Below, in pieces: positions 15,405 to 24,495 of a stretch of DNA of 64,000 nt; the stretch's first letter is position 1; each line of letters starts with the position of its first letter. A program made the translations under genes and the position numbers. The notes below the pieces were generated by a model. It made no database searches and was not told where the DNA came from. It worked only from the letters and a program-made list of their open reading frames with translations. The stretch is from Niallia sp. NCCP-28 (GTDB lineage Bacteria > Bacillota > Bacilli > Bacillales > Cytobacillaceae), in contig NZ_BQYJ01000007.1 of the NCBI RefSeq assembly GCF_023168165.1, positions 1 to 64,000 on the forward strand, in the 5' to 3' direction.

Positions 15405-17633
15405 TTAAGAAAAAGGATCGTCATTTGTTACTTTTAGTATTCTCATAGCATTCAATACTGCGATAAGTGTAACTCCTACATCAGAAAATACGGCTTCCCA
15501 CATTGTTGCAATACCAAAAGCCCCTAACAATAGAAAGATTGCCTTTACTCCTAATGCGAAAATAATGTTTTGCCATACAATACGTCTAGTCCGCTTAGCA
15601 AGTGAGATTGCCGTGGCTATTTTAGAAGGTTCATCTGTCATAATAACAATATCAGCCGCTTCAATTGCTGCATCTGAACCTAACCCCCCCATAGCCATTC
15701 CTACATCTGCTCTAGCTAATACTGGAGTATCATTAATACCGTCTCCAACAAACAAAATTTTGTCTTTAGCATTCTTAGAAGCATCTAATTTCTCTATTTC
15801 TTCTACTTTATTTTGAGGAAGTAACTCTGCATGAACCTCATCTATTTCAAGCAGTTCTCCTACCCTTTTCCCAACCACTTTAGAATCCCCTGTTAACATA
15901 ACGGTCTTCTTGATGCCTATTCTTTTTAGTGTTTGTATCGCGCTATAGGAGTCCGCTTTTATTTGGTCTGAAATTGCAATGGAACCTACGAATTGTTTAT
16001 CGTATGCAACATAAACAATCGTACCAATTTCGTTATTCCTGTAAAAATCAACCTTTTCTTTTTGCATAAGTTTATCGTTTCCAGCTAGTATTTCTTTTCC
16101 GTCCACTACTACAGAAATACCATGACCAGCTATTTCATTATAGTCTTGAATTAATTCTTCCTTTATCTTATCTCCAAAGGCCTTTCTAATTGAGTCAGCA
16201 ATTGGATGATTGGAGTGTGTTTCAGCGTAAGCAGCAAACTTAATTATTTCTTCCTCTGAGTATCCATTAACAGGATAAACCGAGTCTACTTCAAATACAC
16301 CTTTTGTAAGGGTTCCTGTTTTATCAAATACGACATACTTAACATCATTAAGTGCTTCCAAATAGTTACTACCTTTTACTAATATTCCTTTTTTAGAGGC
16401 TGCTCCAATTCCACCGAAAAAGCCTAAAGGAATAGAAACAACTAAAGCACAAGGACAGGAAATAACTAAAAAGATAAGGGCTCTATATACCCAGTCTGAG
16501 AAGGTAGCTCCACTAAAAAGTAAGGGTGGAACAATAGCTAACAGTAATGCAATAATTACAACAACTGGTGTATAGTAACGAGCGAATTTAGTGATAAAGT
16601 TCTCCGTTTTAGCTTTTCTATTGCTAGCATTTTGTACTAATTCTAAAATTTTAGAAACAGTTGATTCTCCAAATTCTTTTTTTACTTCTACCGTCAGAAG
16701 ACCATTTTTGTTAATAAAACCACTTAATATATCACTTCCCACAGTTACATCACGTGGCACTGATTCCCCTGTTAATGCAGATGTGTCAACGCTCGAAGTT
16801 CCTTCTAATATAACACCATCTAATGGAACCTTTTCTCCAGGTTTAATTACAATAATATCGCCAATTTCAACATCTTCGGGTGATACTTTTTTGACATCTA
16901 ATCCAACTTGAAGATTGGCAAAGTCTGGTCGAATATCCATTAAACTGCTGATTGATTTTCTAGAACGATTAACTGCAATTGATTGGAATAGCTCACCGAC
17001 CTGATAAAATAGCATTACGGCTACACCTTCTGGATACTCCTGAATAGCAAAAGCACCGATTGTAGCAATAGCCATAAGGAAATGCTCATCGAAGACTTGC
17101 CCTCTTGTTATATTTTTTATTGCTCTTAATACAATATCGCCACCAACTATAACATAAGCAAGTAAGAACACCATCAATTCGGTCATTCCTGTTATTGGCG
17201 CAAAAATCCCTAAACCAAAAATTAGTCCACCTAAGAATAAACGACTAATCATTTTTTTGATATCATTACTTCCATGCTCATGGGAATGGGAATGGCCATG
17301 ATTATGGTCATTTGCATCATTGTGGGAATGGTCATGATTATGGCTATGAGCATGACCATGGCTTATGAGTTTAGTATTCCTTCTCCCACTTTGTTTTTCA
17401 ACTAACTTAACATGTGGCTCTAAACGATTAATTGTTTTCTTTGTATTTAATAATATACTTTCTTCTTCGTTACTTTCGTATCGCAAGGATATTGTCTGTG
17501 TAGCAAAATTCACATTACAATCCTTTACACCATTTATAGACGAAACTCCTCTTTCAATTTTCATTGCACAGTTAGCACAGTCAAGACCCTCTAATAAAAA
17601 TTCCTTTTTTAACTGTTGTCTGACTTCTTCCAT
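15405..17633 (-). CDS. cadA: Zn/Cd/Pb-type P1B-ATPase with His-rich linker
   Basis: A 742-residue heavy-metal exporter. One HMA domain (GLDCANC, Cys19/Cys22) is followed by a His-rich segment at residues 92-120 with about 14 His. Then come the transport CPC (393-395), DKTGT (Asp437), an HP pair in NHPIADSI, and GDGINDTP. The CPC motif and His-rich linker fit the CadA/ZntA group (Zn, Cd, Pb, sometimes Co). ATG 17633 has AAAGGGG upstream. A TTGACA/TATAAT promoter and an ATATGA-type inverted repeat precede it, and the neighbouring CzrA-like gene is the obvious regulator, although a terminator separates them, so they are independent units. Confidence 0.92.
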   Translation of the reverse strand: MEEVRQQLKKEFLLEGLDCANCAMKIERGVSSINGVKDCNVNFATQTISLRYESNEEESILLNTKKTINRLEPHVKLVEKQSGRRNTKLISHGHAHSHNHDHSHNDANDHNHGHSHSHEHGSNDIKKMISRLFLGGLIFGLGIFAPITGMTELMVFLLAYVIVGGDIVLRAIKNITRGQVFDEHFLMAIATIGAFAIQEYPEGVAVMLFYQVGELFQSIAVNRSRKSISSLMDIRPDFANLQVGLDVKKVSPEDVEIGDIIVIKPGEKVPLDGVILEGTSSVDTSALTGESVPRDVTVGSDILSGFINKNGLLTVEVKKEFGESTVSKILELVQNASNRKAKTENFITKFARYYTPVVVIIALLLAIVPPLLFSGATFSDWVYRALIFLVISCPCALVVSIPLGFFGGIGAASKKGILVKGSNYLEALNDVKYVVFDKTGTLTKGVFEVDSVYPVNGYSEEEIIKFAAYAETHSNHPIADSIRKAFGDKIKEELIQDYNEIAGHGISVVVDGKEILAGNDKLMQKEKVDFYRNNEIGTIVYVAYDKQFVGSIAISDQIKADSYSAIQTLKRIGIKKTVMLTGDSKVVGKRVGELLEIDEVHAELLPQNKVEEIEKLDASKNAKDKILFVGDGINDTPVLARADVGMAMGGLGSDAAIEAADIVIMTDEPSKIATAISLAKRTRRIVWQNIIFALGVKAIFLLLGAFGIATMWEAVFSDVGVTLIAVLNAMRILKVTNDDPFS

Positions 17634-17674
17634 AAATACTCTTTCCCCTTTCTACAAGCGTTCAAAAACTTATA

Positions 17675-17733
17675 TATGACCAAATATTCATATAACCATA
17701 TATGTATTATATACTATCCAAAACAAGTGTCAA
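17675..17733 (-). promoter_or_regulatory. Promoter and ArsR-type operator of the His-rich ATPase gene
   Basis: On the minus strand TTGACA (17728-17733) and TATAAT (17706-17711) are separated by 16 bp. Just downstream is the inverted repeat TATATGA (17675-17681), 8 bp, TCATATA (17690-17696), similar to operators bound by CzrA/CadC-type repressors and to repeats at 46363 and 47534. Confidence 0.78.
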
Positions 17734-17754
17734 TGGTTATCAACTTTTAAGAAT

Positions 17755-17788
17755 AAAAAAGGATGGTATACACTCCACCATCCTTTTA
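17755..17788 (-). terminator. Terminator of the CzrA-like gene
   Basis: A stem centred on GGATGGT (17761-17767) and ACCATCC (17777-17783), extended by A/T pairs, has a T-run on the minus strand. It lies 30 bp beyond the regulator stop and separates it from the ATPase promoter. Confidence 0.85.
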
Positions 17789-17817
17789 CCCCATATTCTT
17801 TCTAAATAATCTTCTTA

Positions 17818-18156
17818 TTAATGGTGTTGTGCATGATCAATCATTTGTTCTAATACACCCATTACATGCGCATCATCACACGAATAAATCATAGTAGTTC
17901 CTTCTCTTTTATATTTAACAAGCCTCAAATTTTTCAGAAAACTTAATTGATGAGAAACAGTTGATTGTAACATCTCCAACCTTTCTGCTATTTCATTTAC
18001 AGAGTGCGGTCTTTCTGCTAACAAATGCAATATTTTTATCCGTGTTGGTTCAGAAAGAGCCTTAAACGTTTGAGACACTATAAATAATGTTTCCTCATCC
18101 AGTTGATTTATATATTGTTTTGTCTTCCCCTCATTTTTTTCATGTAAAGATCCCAT
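17818..18156 (-). CDS. czrA: ArsR/SmtB-family Zn/Co sensor, CzrA-like
   Basis: A 112-residue winged-helix repressor. Helix-turn-helix: [19 protein letters not shown] and [18 protein letters not shown]. The C-terminal alpha-5 helix carries D-x-H-(x10)-H-x2-H ([19 protein letters not shown]), exactly the spacing of the Zn/Co ligands Asp84, His86, His97 and His100 of CzrA, and there are no CadC-type cysteines. It should repress efflux genes until Zn or Co binds. It is transcribed towards the His-rich ATPase but ends in its own terminator. Likely targets are the ATATGA/TCATAT repeats in this window. Confidence 0.9.
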   Translation of the reverse strand: MGSLHEKNEGKTKQYINQLDEETLFIVSQTFKALSEPTRIKILHLLAERPHSVNEIAERLEMLQSTVSHQLSFLKNLRLVKYKREGTTMIYSCDDAHVMGVLEQMIDHAQHH

Positions 18157-18331
18157 TATGTAATCCCCTTATTTAGTTCTAATTTCTCTATTATAGCATA
18201 AATATATAATTCCCCTTTTTTATTTACTAAAAAAAGCAACTGTTTACTATAATTCTAATGGGATATATTACACATTAATCTAAACTACTTTACCTTCCCG
18301 TATTTAAATATTATTTGTGGTATACAGAAAA

Positions 18332-20344
18332 TTATTTTTTTAAAGCTAAAAGTCTTAATGCATTAAAAACAACAAGTATTGTGGATCCCTCATGTATTAA
18401 AACAGCTAACCCAATTCCAGTAAAACCAAATAAAGTTGCAGGTATCAGGAAAGCAGTAACGCCTAAACTTATCCATAAATTTTGCTTTATTATGGATTTA
18501 CTTTTCCTACTTAGATTTATTGCGAAAGGTAAATCATTTAAATTATCTGCCATCAAGGCGATATCTGCTGTTTCTAACGCAACATCTGACCCTGCAGCAC
18601 CCATTGCAATACCAACAGAACTTTTTGCCATAGCAGGAGCATCATTAACACCATCCCCTACCATAGCAACCTTCTTTTCAGTTTCTTTAAGATCATTTAT
18701 TGCTTTAACCTTATCTTCAGGTAGTAGTCCTCCCCAAGCCTCTTTAATTCCGATTAATTTCGCAATACTATCCGCTACTCGTTGATTATCACCTGTAATC
18801 ATTATCATTCGTTTTATTCCGTACTTCCGCAAACTTTTAATAACAGATTCAGCCTCTTCTTTTGGAGTATCCATCAGTCCAATAATACCCAGAAACATTT
18901 CTTCTTTTTTTACTATCATCGCAGTATTTCCATTTGACTCCAATTCATTTAAACTGTTTGATAAATCATCGGGTAAACTAATGGAGAGGTGCTCCTCAAA
19001 TAAACTTCTGTTTCCAATATAAATGGTTTCATTATTTAACTGTGCCGTAACACCTCTTCCCGTAACGGCTTTTAAACTATCTGCTTCTTCTATTGGTCTA
19101 TTTCCGAGTTTCTCTACTCCACCTTTTACTATGGCGGCTGCTAGTGGATGATCACTTAATTTCTCTACCGCAATAGTAGTTAATAATAACTCTTCCTCAC
19201 TAACATTATTAACAGTTACGATTTTATTTAGTTTTGGTTTACCCTCCGTCAATGTTCCTGTTTTATCAAAGGCTATTGCTTTTAATTCTCCTAAATTTTC
19301 AAGAGGTAACCCACCTTTTATTAATACACCTCCACGAGCAGCTCTTGCTACTCCACTTAATACAGCACTTGGCGTAGAAATAGCTAATGCGCAAGGGCTT
19401 GCTGCAACCAAAACTGCCATTGCCCGATAAAAGCTTTCACTAAATGTTTCATCTAAAACAAGAAAAGCAAAAAGAAGTAAAAACACCAATATAAGTATAG
19501 CTGGGACAAAATACTTCTCAAAACGATCAGTAAATAATTGAGTAGGCGATTTCTGTGATTCCGTTTCTTTCACTAATTTTATTAAACGACTTAAAGTCGA
19601 ATCGTTAGCCTCTTTTAATACCTTAACTTCTAAAGTATCAGTACCATTAATGGTTCCAGAAAACACTCTACTTTCAGAAGGTAGATTTTTCTCCGATATA
19701 TTATCTGGATTACTTATAGGAATTTTATCAACAGGCATGCTCTCACCCGTTATTGGAGCTTGATTAACACTACTCTTACCTTTCACGACCACTCCATCAG
19801 CTGATATTTTGCTATTAGGCTTTACAATTACGATATCTCCGATTGTCAAATCCTCGATAGGCACTTCTTTTTGATCTTTTCCAATTCTGACAATAGCTGT
19901 TCTAGGGGCAATATCAGCAAGGGCAGATATTGAATTACGCGCTCTATTCATCGCAAAATGTTCTAGTGCATGTCCTGCACTAAACAAAAACAGTAACAAT
20001 GCACCTTCAGCCCACTCACCTAGAAAAGCTGCCCCAATTGCTGCCAAGATCATTAGAAAGTCTATTTCAAATTTTCCTTTTTTTATAGATGAAATAGCTT
20101 CTTTAAGCGTAAAAAATCCGCCAAAAAAATACGCTATAACATACAAAGTAATGGATATTAAACTGACATTATCTTTCGTTATACTTATCAGATAACCAAT
20201 TCCTAATAAGGCACCACATAGTAATGAAAAAATAAGTTCTGTATTACCTCCAAAGATTCCTCCGTGATGGTGATTATTTTCATGGTTTTCTCCTTTATGA
20301 ATTGAATCTTTCTGCTTTTTATTCTCCAAACTAATTACCTCCAT
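18332..20344 (-). CDS. pfeT: P1B-4-type ATPase (PfeT/ZosA/CoaT-like)
   Basis: A 670-residue metal ATPase without HMA domain; the N-terminus instead has a short His cluster (HENNHHHGG, residues 22-30). The transport motif is SPC (Ser316) instead of CPC, helix 6 carries HEGST near residue 650, and DKTGT (Asp360) and GDGVNDAP are intact. SPC plus HEGS[T/S] defines the P1B-4 group, which exports Fe2+, Co2+ or Zn2+; in Bacillus the member PfeT/ZosA is PerR/Fur-controlled. No clear PerR box was found upstream. Monocistronic: a terminator-like palindrome and a divergent-facing small gene lie beyond its promoter side. Confidence 0.9.
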   Translation of the reverse strand: MEVISLENKKQKDSIHKGENHENNHHHGGIFGGNTELIFSLLCGALLGIGYLISITKDNVSLISITLYVIAYFFGGFFTLKEAISSIKKGKFEIDFLMILAAIGAAFLGEWAEGALLLFLFSAGHALEHFAMNRARNSISALADIAPRTAIVRIGKDQKEVPIEDLTIGDIVIVKPNSKISADGVVVKGKSSVNQAPITGESMPVDKIPISNPDNISEKNLPSESRVFSGTINGTDTLEVKVLKEANDSTLSRLIKLVKETESQKSPTQLFTDRFEKYFVPAILILVFLLLFAFLVLDETFSESFYRAMAVLVAASPCALAISTPSAVLSGVARAARGGVLIKGGLPLENLGELKAIAFDKTGTLTEGKPKLNKIVTVNNVSEEELLLTTIAVEKLSDHPLAAAIVKGGVEKLGNRPIEEADSLKAVTGRGVTAQLNNETIYIGNRSLFEEHLSISLPDDLSNSLNELESNGNTAMIVKKEEMFLGIIGLMDTPKEEAESVIKSLRKYGIKRMIMITGDNQRVADSIAKLIGIKEAWGGLLPEDKVKAINDLKETEKKVAMVGDGVNDAPAMAKSSVGIAMGAAGSDVALETADIALMADNLNDLPFAINLSRKSKSIIKQNLWISLGVTAFLIPATLFGFTGIGLAVLIHEGSTILVVFNALRLLALKK

Positions 20345-20518
20345 TGGCTGGTTCGTTATTCAGTGTAGTATTTCCTTAAATATGAGATATTGAAACAATT
20401 TCTTTAAAATATAATAGGCTTTATTAAGTGAATACTCGTTTCATTTATCCTAAGTGGTTAGAAAATAAAATAATAATCAATAAAAATCCAATATAAATTT
20501 AACTTATCCTAATTTTAT

Positions 20519-20560
20519 GAGAAAAAACTCTGTTCAATATTTTAATCAGAGTTTTTTCTC
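20519..20560. terminator. Terminator of the small minus-strand gene
   Basis: A 14-bp perfect stem (20519-20532 with 20547-20560) is followed on the minus strand by A/T sequence and contains T6 within the arms. It lies 20 bp beyond the stop of the 54-residue gene. Confidence 0.75.
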
Positions 20561-20580
20561 AGTGTATTCATTGCTTTATA

Positions 20581-20745
20581 TTACTGTGGTTCTCTAATTT
20601 CAACTGGTTCTTTCAACTCAAATGGATTATTTATTTCAATGAATGGTTCGTTTGATTCTTTAATTCCTAAATTATTTAACAGACTTATATCATCTGGATT
20701 TCCCATATTATTTATTACACCTAAAAACTTATTTTTATTAAACAT
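20581..20745 (-). CDS. Small hypothetical protein, 54 residues
   Basis: ATG 20745 is preceded at ideal distance by a strong GGGAGGTG. The protein starts MFNKNKFLGVINNMGNPDD, has no membrane helix, and its second half is rich in Glu/Pro repeats of the form E(I/L)xNPFE...EPVEIREP. I recognise no family. It is convergent with nothing, lies between pfeT and the divergent YIEGIA pair, and ends in a strong terminator, all consistent with a real gene. A spore or surface structural role is only a guess from the neighbours. Confidence 0.7.
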   Translation of the reverse strand: MFNKNKFLGVINNMGNPDDISLLNNLGIKESNEPFIEINNPFELKEPVEIREPQ

Positions 20746-20915
20746 ATTTTTTCACCTCCCAAATCTATTTTTATCTAAACTAAACTTTAATATGAATGAT
20801 ATTTTTTGAAATTTTCTCCAACCATACAAAGTTCATTTTATTATTATAAACCTGAATACATTATTCATTTGCGGAGATAATATTTTTGAAAAGTAGATAT
20901 GAGGAGGGGGAAAAA

Positions 20916-21833
20916 ATGAGAGCACAAATTCTATCTACCCCACATTTAATTTTAATTATTATAGGAATAATTGGTGGTACACTTGCTAGGGTACTTATTT
21001 TAAGAGAGGACTATAGACAATATCCCACCTATCCAAATGGGGTTCTTAGCCAAATTGCACTTGGTTTTGTTGCATCAACATTAGGGGCAACTTTCATCCC
21101 TGCAATAATGACAAATAACGTTACAGCTGCTACTTTTTTAGCTTTGGCAATAACTCAATTTCAGGGTGTTAGAAAGTTAGAACAAGACAGCCTAAAATCC
21201 TTAGAAGAAACCGAATACACAAAACGCGGAAGTGCTTATATCGATGGTATTTCGAAGACCTACGAGGCGAGAAATTATATAGCTTTATTTGTTGCATTAA
21301 CAATAAGTGTCATAGCTGAGTCACTCGAAACAATGCCAGTGTTCATCCGTATAAGCTTGGGAATATTAGGGGGAATTTTAATCTTTTTAATCTTAGTCCG
21401 TTTCTCAAAAGGGAAAACTATATCTGATTTTGCAGTAGTAAACCAAGCAAAGATAATTATAAAAAATAACGAGCTTTATGCAGATGATATGTTTATTTCT
21501 AATCGTATAGGTAGTATTCGTGGGCAAGAGATGATACTTCAAGAGGGGATAGCTGTTATTTTAAGCCCTAAACAAGAACACTATAGAATCTTCCTTGATA
21601 ATTTTGGCCAAAGACAAGCTATTTTATTTGAAATCACCAGAACTCTTGGCTTAAAAAGGTACCATTTTACCAGAAAAGATTATTCTAACGGGAGAATTGC
21701 TTTTGTAATCGTACCTATAATTCATAATATTGATAATATGATTTCTTCTATTCTTCGCACCCCTGTTCTTGAAACAGTCCAAAAGAATCATAAATATTTA
21801 CAAAAAAGGAGAAATAATTGTGGAAGACATTAA
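20916..21833 (+). CDS. YIEGIA-family membrane protein
   Basis: A 305-residue protein with an N-terminal helix (HLILIIIGIIGGTLARVLIL), the family signature KRGSAYIDGISKTYEARNY around residues 105-125, two further helices (IALFVALTISVIAE, LGILGGILIFLILV) and a soluble C-terminal domain. I chose ATG 20916 because GAGGAGGGGG lies 5 bp upstream; the longer TTG frame does not. YIEGIA proteins are restricted to spore formers and are of unknown biochemical role. The 3' end overlaps by 14 bp the next gene, its usual partner. Confidence 0.82.
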   Translation: MRAQILSTPHLILIIIGIIGGTLARVLILREDYRQYPTYPNGVLSQIALGFVASTLGATFIPAIMTNNVTAATFLALAITQFQGVRKLEQDSLKSLEETEYTKRGSAYIDGISKTYEARNYIALFVALTISVIAESLETMPVFIRISLGILGGILIFLILVRFSKGKTISDFAVVNQAKIIIKNNELYADDMFISNRIGSIRGQEMILQEGIAVILSPKQEHYRIFLDNFGQRQAILFEITRTLGLKRYHFTRKDYSNGRIAFVIVPIIHNIDNMISSILRTPVLETVQKNHKYLQKRRNNCGRH

Positions 21834-22020
21834 AATTTTTGCCGTTATTGGAAGCAGTAGTCATACAAATGAAACAATTAACTCTGGAAATGCACTTTTC
21901 ATTCAGGCAAAAGAAGAGAAAGAACAGCAATCGTTAGTAAGGGAAGTAGCCCTAGCTGTTAGAGGGGATACAGTAAAATTAAGTAATGGTTTATATCTTG
22001 TTATAACTGCTGATCGCTAA
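21820..22020 (+). CDS. Small partner of the YIEGIA protein
   Basis: A 66-residue protein starting at GTG 21820, chosen because AAAAGGAG lies 8 bp upstream and the frame overlaps the YIEGIA gene end. It has a short alpha/beta look (IKIFAVIGSSSHTNETINSG, then ALFIQAKEEKEQQ, ending LSNGLYLVITADR) and no membrane helix. The position and size match the gene annotated as capping complex subunit for YIEGIA in other bacilli; I rely on that context, not on a strong motif. Confidence 0.65.
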   Translation: MEDIKIFAVIGSSSHTNETINSGNALFIQAKEEKEQQSLVREVALAVRGDTVKLSNGLYLVITADR

Positions 22021-22139
22021 TTTTAGGAGTTAAGTGCTTTCGACTGAGATATCTTGGAATTATAATATGAAGATTTTACTTTGTCCTTTTTTCCTAATTT
22101 TATAGGTACTAAAACATTCTTTGGATTGTCAACATTAAA

Positions 22140-22979
22140 TCAAACAGCTTTTTTAAGGGACGATTGTTTGTAGTCAATGGGGCTTACATAACCTAGTGTT
22201 CCATGGATTCGAAGCTTGTTATAACAGTTAACATAGTCACTGAATTCTAGCGTTAAATATTCTAAACTATCAAATTTCATTTGGCTAATAAACTCTGTTT
22301 TAATGATTTTAAATGTAGCTTCCGCTACAGCGTTATCATATGGACAGCCTTTCATGCTTAAAGAGCGACCAATCTGGAAGGCCGCTAACGTTTGGTCGAT
22401 GAGCTGGTTTTTAAACTCGCTACCACGGTCGGTGTGGAACAGCTGGATATCCCGCAGATCACCTTGAATAGAAGAAAAAGCTCGTGCGACAAGGCTCGCA
22501 TCTTTGTTGGTTCCTGTACTGAAACCAATGATTTCTCGATTAAAAAGATCGACAAAGATACATACGTAATGCCATTTATTTTTGACTTTAACGTATGTTA
22601 AATCACTGACCACTACTTTTTTTACTTCTGTCTGCTGAAACTTACGTTTCAATTCGTTTGCCTGAGCCGACTCATTACAGGGAGTTTTCTGTGGCTTGAA
22701 CTGTGCTACTGTATAGGAGGAAACTAGCCCTTGCTCCTCCATGATACGGCCAATTCGTCTTCTAGAAACTGTAAATCCACGCTTGTAAAGCTCGACTTTA
22801 ATCTTACGCGTGCCATAGGTGTTGCGATTTTGTTTAAAAATTTCTATAACAGTGCCTGTTACGTCGTCTTCTGACTGACGTTCTTTGGCCTCATAATAAA
22901 TAATACGTACTACGTGAGATTTGTAGGACGCTGCACATTGCTGATACCGAGTATTTGTCTTTATTTTGCTTAATGACAT
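22140..22979 (-). CDS. IS3-family transposase OrfB (DDE integrase)
   Basis: A 279-residue transposase with an N-terminal HTH_21-type region (NRNTYGTRKIKVEL, SRRRIGRIMEEQGLVS) and an rve integrase core. The catalytic Asp residues are in VVSDLTYVKV and FHTDRGSEF and the Glu in AVAEATFKIIKTEF; the family signature LRIHGTLGYVSPIDY closes the core. The ATG at 22979 abuts the orfA stop (TAAATG), so re-initiation is possible; most relatives make an OrfAB fusion by -1 frameshifting. Both frames look intact, so the element may be mobile. Confidence 0.93.
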   Translation of the reverse strand: MSLSKIKTNTRYQQCAASYKSHVVRIIYYEAKERQSEDDVTGTVIEIFKQNRNTYGTRKIKVELYKRGFTVSRRRIGRIMEEQGLVSSYTVAQFKPQKTPCNESAQANELKRKFQQTEVKKVVVSDLTYVKVKNKWHYVCIFVDLFNREIIGFSTGTNKDASLVARAFSSIQGDLRDIQLFHTDRGSEFKNQLIDQTLAAFQIGRSLSMKGCPYDNAVAEATFKIIKTEFISQMKFDSLEYLTLEFSDYVNCYNKLRIHGTLGYVSPIDYKQSSLKKAV

Positions 22980-23264
22980 TTACTTTCGTCCCATTATCAG
23001 CGCGGCTTGCTTTAAAATGTCGTTCTCCATTCTTAGCTGTTTTAGTTCCTTGCGGAGTTCTAAAAGCTCCTGTTGTTCAGAAGAACGATTGTCTTTTTCT
23101 TTAAAAGAACCGGAGGTTTCATCCTGGTTGATCCACCGGTCAAGAGATGACGGAGTCAGATCATATTCATCAATAAAGGCTCGTTTCGTTTTTCCATTCT
23201 GGTATAGCTGCACCATTTGCTTTTTAAACTCGGGCGTGAAAGTACGGCGTTCTCGTTTTGTCAT
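22980..23264 (-). CDS. IS3-family transposase OrfA
   Basis: A 94-residue protein with a helix-turn-helix (FTPEFKKQMVQLYQNGKTKR, DLTPSSLDRWINQ) and a C-terminal leucine-zipper-like coiled coil (ELLELRKELKQLRMENDIL) used for multimerisation. It binds the inverted repeats and partners OrfB. Length and organisation are standard for the IS150 group. ATG 23264 is preceded by GAGGAGAA. Confidence 0.93.
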   Translation of the reverse strand: MTKRERRTFTPEFKKQMVQLYQNGKTKRAFIDEYDLTPSSLDRWINQDETSGSFKEKDNRSSEQQELLELRKELKQLRMENDILKQAALIMGRK

Positions 23265-23382
23265 AGTGGGTTCTCCTCATCTGTTTTAGATCAAGTGTAC
23301 GTGACCTTAATTTTTCTGTCCAGATAAGTGTAGACGCTCCACTTAAACCTTACCTATTCGATAATGTCTCTTTTAAATTTTC

Positions 23383-23595
23383 TTAATTAACTTTGCTATA
23401 ATCTCTAATGTTAGTAGGATAACCCTTTACCCACCTACTATTAGAAAGCATAAATTTCCGCAAACAACCAAGCAAATTTATGCCAAAACAGGTAACAATA
23501 AAAAAACTTTGAATATGACCAACGGCTGCATAACTTACCAAATAAAAAAGAAAACTGGACATATTAAACCATGCCCAGCTTAGAATACAATACAT
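23383..23595 (-). CDS. Small membrane protein downstream of qoxD, possibly truncated
   Basis: A 70-residue frame begins 17 bp after the qoxD stop. It has two hydrophobic stretches (SFLFYLVSYAAVGH and SFFIVTCFGINLLGCL) followed by a basic tail. In Bacillus subtilis the spore-morphogenesis membrane gene ywcE follows qoxABCD; the VGHIQSFFIVTCFGIN part is loosely like the YwcE core, but the N-terminal helix would be missing. No good ribosome binding site is seen, so this could be a decayed YwcE or chance. The IS3 element sits 42 bp further on. Confidence 0.35.
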   Translation of the reverse strand: MYCILSWAWFNMSSFLFYLVSYAAVGHIQSFFIVTCFGINLLGCLRKFMLSNSRWVKGYPTNIRDYSKVN

Positions 23596-23612
23596 AAATT
23601 ATTTTATCTTTA

Positions 23613-23897
23613 TTAATAATATCCCCAAATTAAAGTTAAAAGTGTTCCAAAAACAGTTACCAAGGCGATAAAAACTCCGTAATAAATATTAATGTATATT
23701 ACATTTTTATCTTTTGATTCACCTGCATGCATGAAGATTACTAATTGTACAATTGCCTGAATAAAGGCAGTAACTAGTAATATAGTAGATCCAACAGCAA
23801 ATGACATATCCAAGAAATAAACAGTTAGTGCAATTGCGGTTAATATTAAGGAAGACACAAACCCAATCACATGTTTCTTTGGAAATAATTCACCCAT
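23613..23897 (-). CDS. qoxD: Cytochrome aa3 quinol oxidase subunit IV
   Basis: A 94-residue protein with three membrane helices (HVIGFVSSLILTAIALTVYF, TILLVTAFIQAIVQLVIFMH, YGVFIALVTVFGTLLTLIWG). The FIQAIVQLVIFMHAGES core is typical of COX4-like QoxD/CyoD subunits, which help assemble the proton-pumping menaquinol oxidase. It is the last gene of qoxABCD, 1 bp behind qoxC, and no terminator is obvious before the IS3-linked region. Confidence 0.92.
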   Translation of the reverse strand: MGELFPKKHVIGFVSSLILTAIALTVYFLDMSFAVGSTILLVTAFIQAIVQLVIFMHAGESKDKNVIYINIYYGVFIALVTVFGTLLTLIWGYY

Positions 23898-23898
23898 T

Positions 23899-24495
23899 CT
23901 ACATCATTCCTTTCAAGAACACAAAACTATAAAGGAAGATCCAAACTACATCGATAAAATGCCAATATAGTGAGAATATAAAAGCTTTATTGGCAGTTCT
24001 TTCATTTATCCCATCTCTTATTACCTGCAAAATAATCATTGTTCCCCAAAGAATTCCAAATGCTACGTGAGCTCCATGAGTTCCTAAAAGAGTGAAGAGA
24101 ATGGCAGTAAATCCGCTAGTTTGCAGAGTAGCACCTTCATGTATATAAACAACAAAATCATAAATTTCGACTCCCAAGAATGCTAAGCCGAGTAATAACG
24201 TAAGAGCGAAAAAAGTGACCATTGCTTTCTGCTTTCTTAATCTCATAGCATTTATACCAAGGCCAATGGTAAAACTGCTTGCCAATAACAGTATCGTTTC
24301 AATAATCACTGGTAATATCTCGAATATTTCAGCACCTGTTGGTCCAGATCCTGTCCGATCAACGAGAGTAAAGTAGGAGGCAAAAAGTGTTCCAAACAAC
24401 GCAATTTCAGCTCCTAGAAATATCCAAAAACCAAGTATATTTAACCGATTTTGTTCTGTACTATATTCAAGAGGCAAAGTATGATCTATTTTCAT
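23899..24495 (-). CDS. qoxC: Cytochrome aa3 quinol oxidase subunit III
   Basis: A 198-residue protein of the COX3/CyoC family with five helices, including NILGFWIFLGAEIALFGTLF at the N-terminus and GTHGAHVAFGILWGTMIILQ, whose HGxHV motif is conserved. It stabilises the catalytic subunit and guides oxygen access. Its start codon touches the qoxB stop, and qoxD follows after 1 bp, so translation is coupled. Confidence 0.95.
   Translation of the reverse strand: MKIDHTLPLEYSTEQNRLNILGFWIFLGAEIALFGTLFASYFTLVDRTGSGPTGAEIFEILPVIIETILLLASSFTIGLGINAMRLRKQKAMVTFFALTLLLGLAFLGVEIYDFVVYIHEGATLQTSGFTAILFTLLGTHGAHVAFGILWGTMIILQVIRDGINERTANKAFIFSLYWHFIDVVWIFLYSFVFLKGMM

Larger units (their letters stand above)
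22122..23341 (-). mobile_element. IS3-family element (IS150 group), complete
   Basis: The element spans about 1220 bp. Its ends are imperfect inverted repeats: TGGATTGTCAACATTAA inward from 22122 and TGGAGCGTCTACACTTA inward from 23341 (12 of 17 matching). It is flanked by the 3-bp direct repeat CTT (22119-22121 and 23342-23344), the expected target duplication. It contains orfA and orfB, both intact, on the minus strand. It inserted between the YIEGIA pair and the end of the qox operon. Confidence 0.85.
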
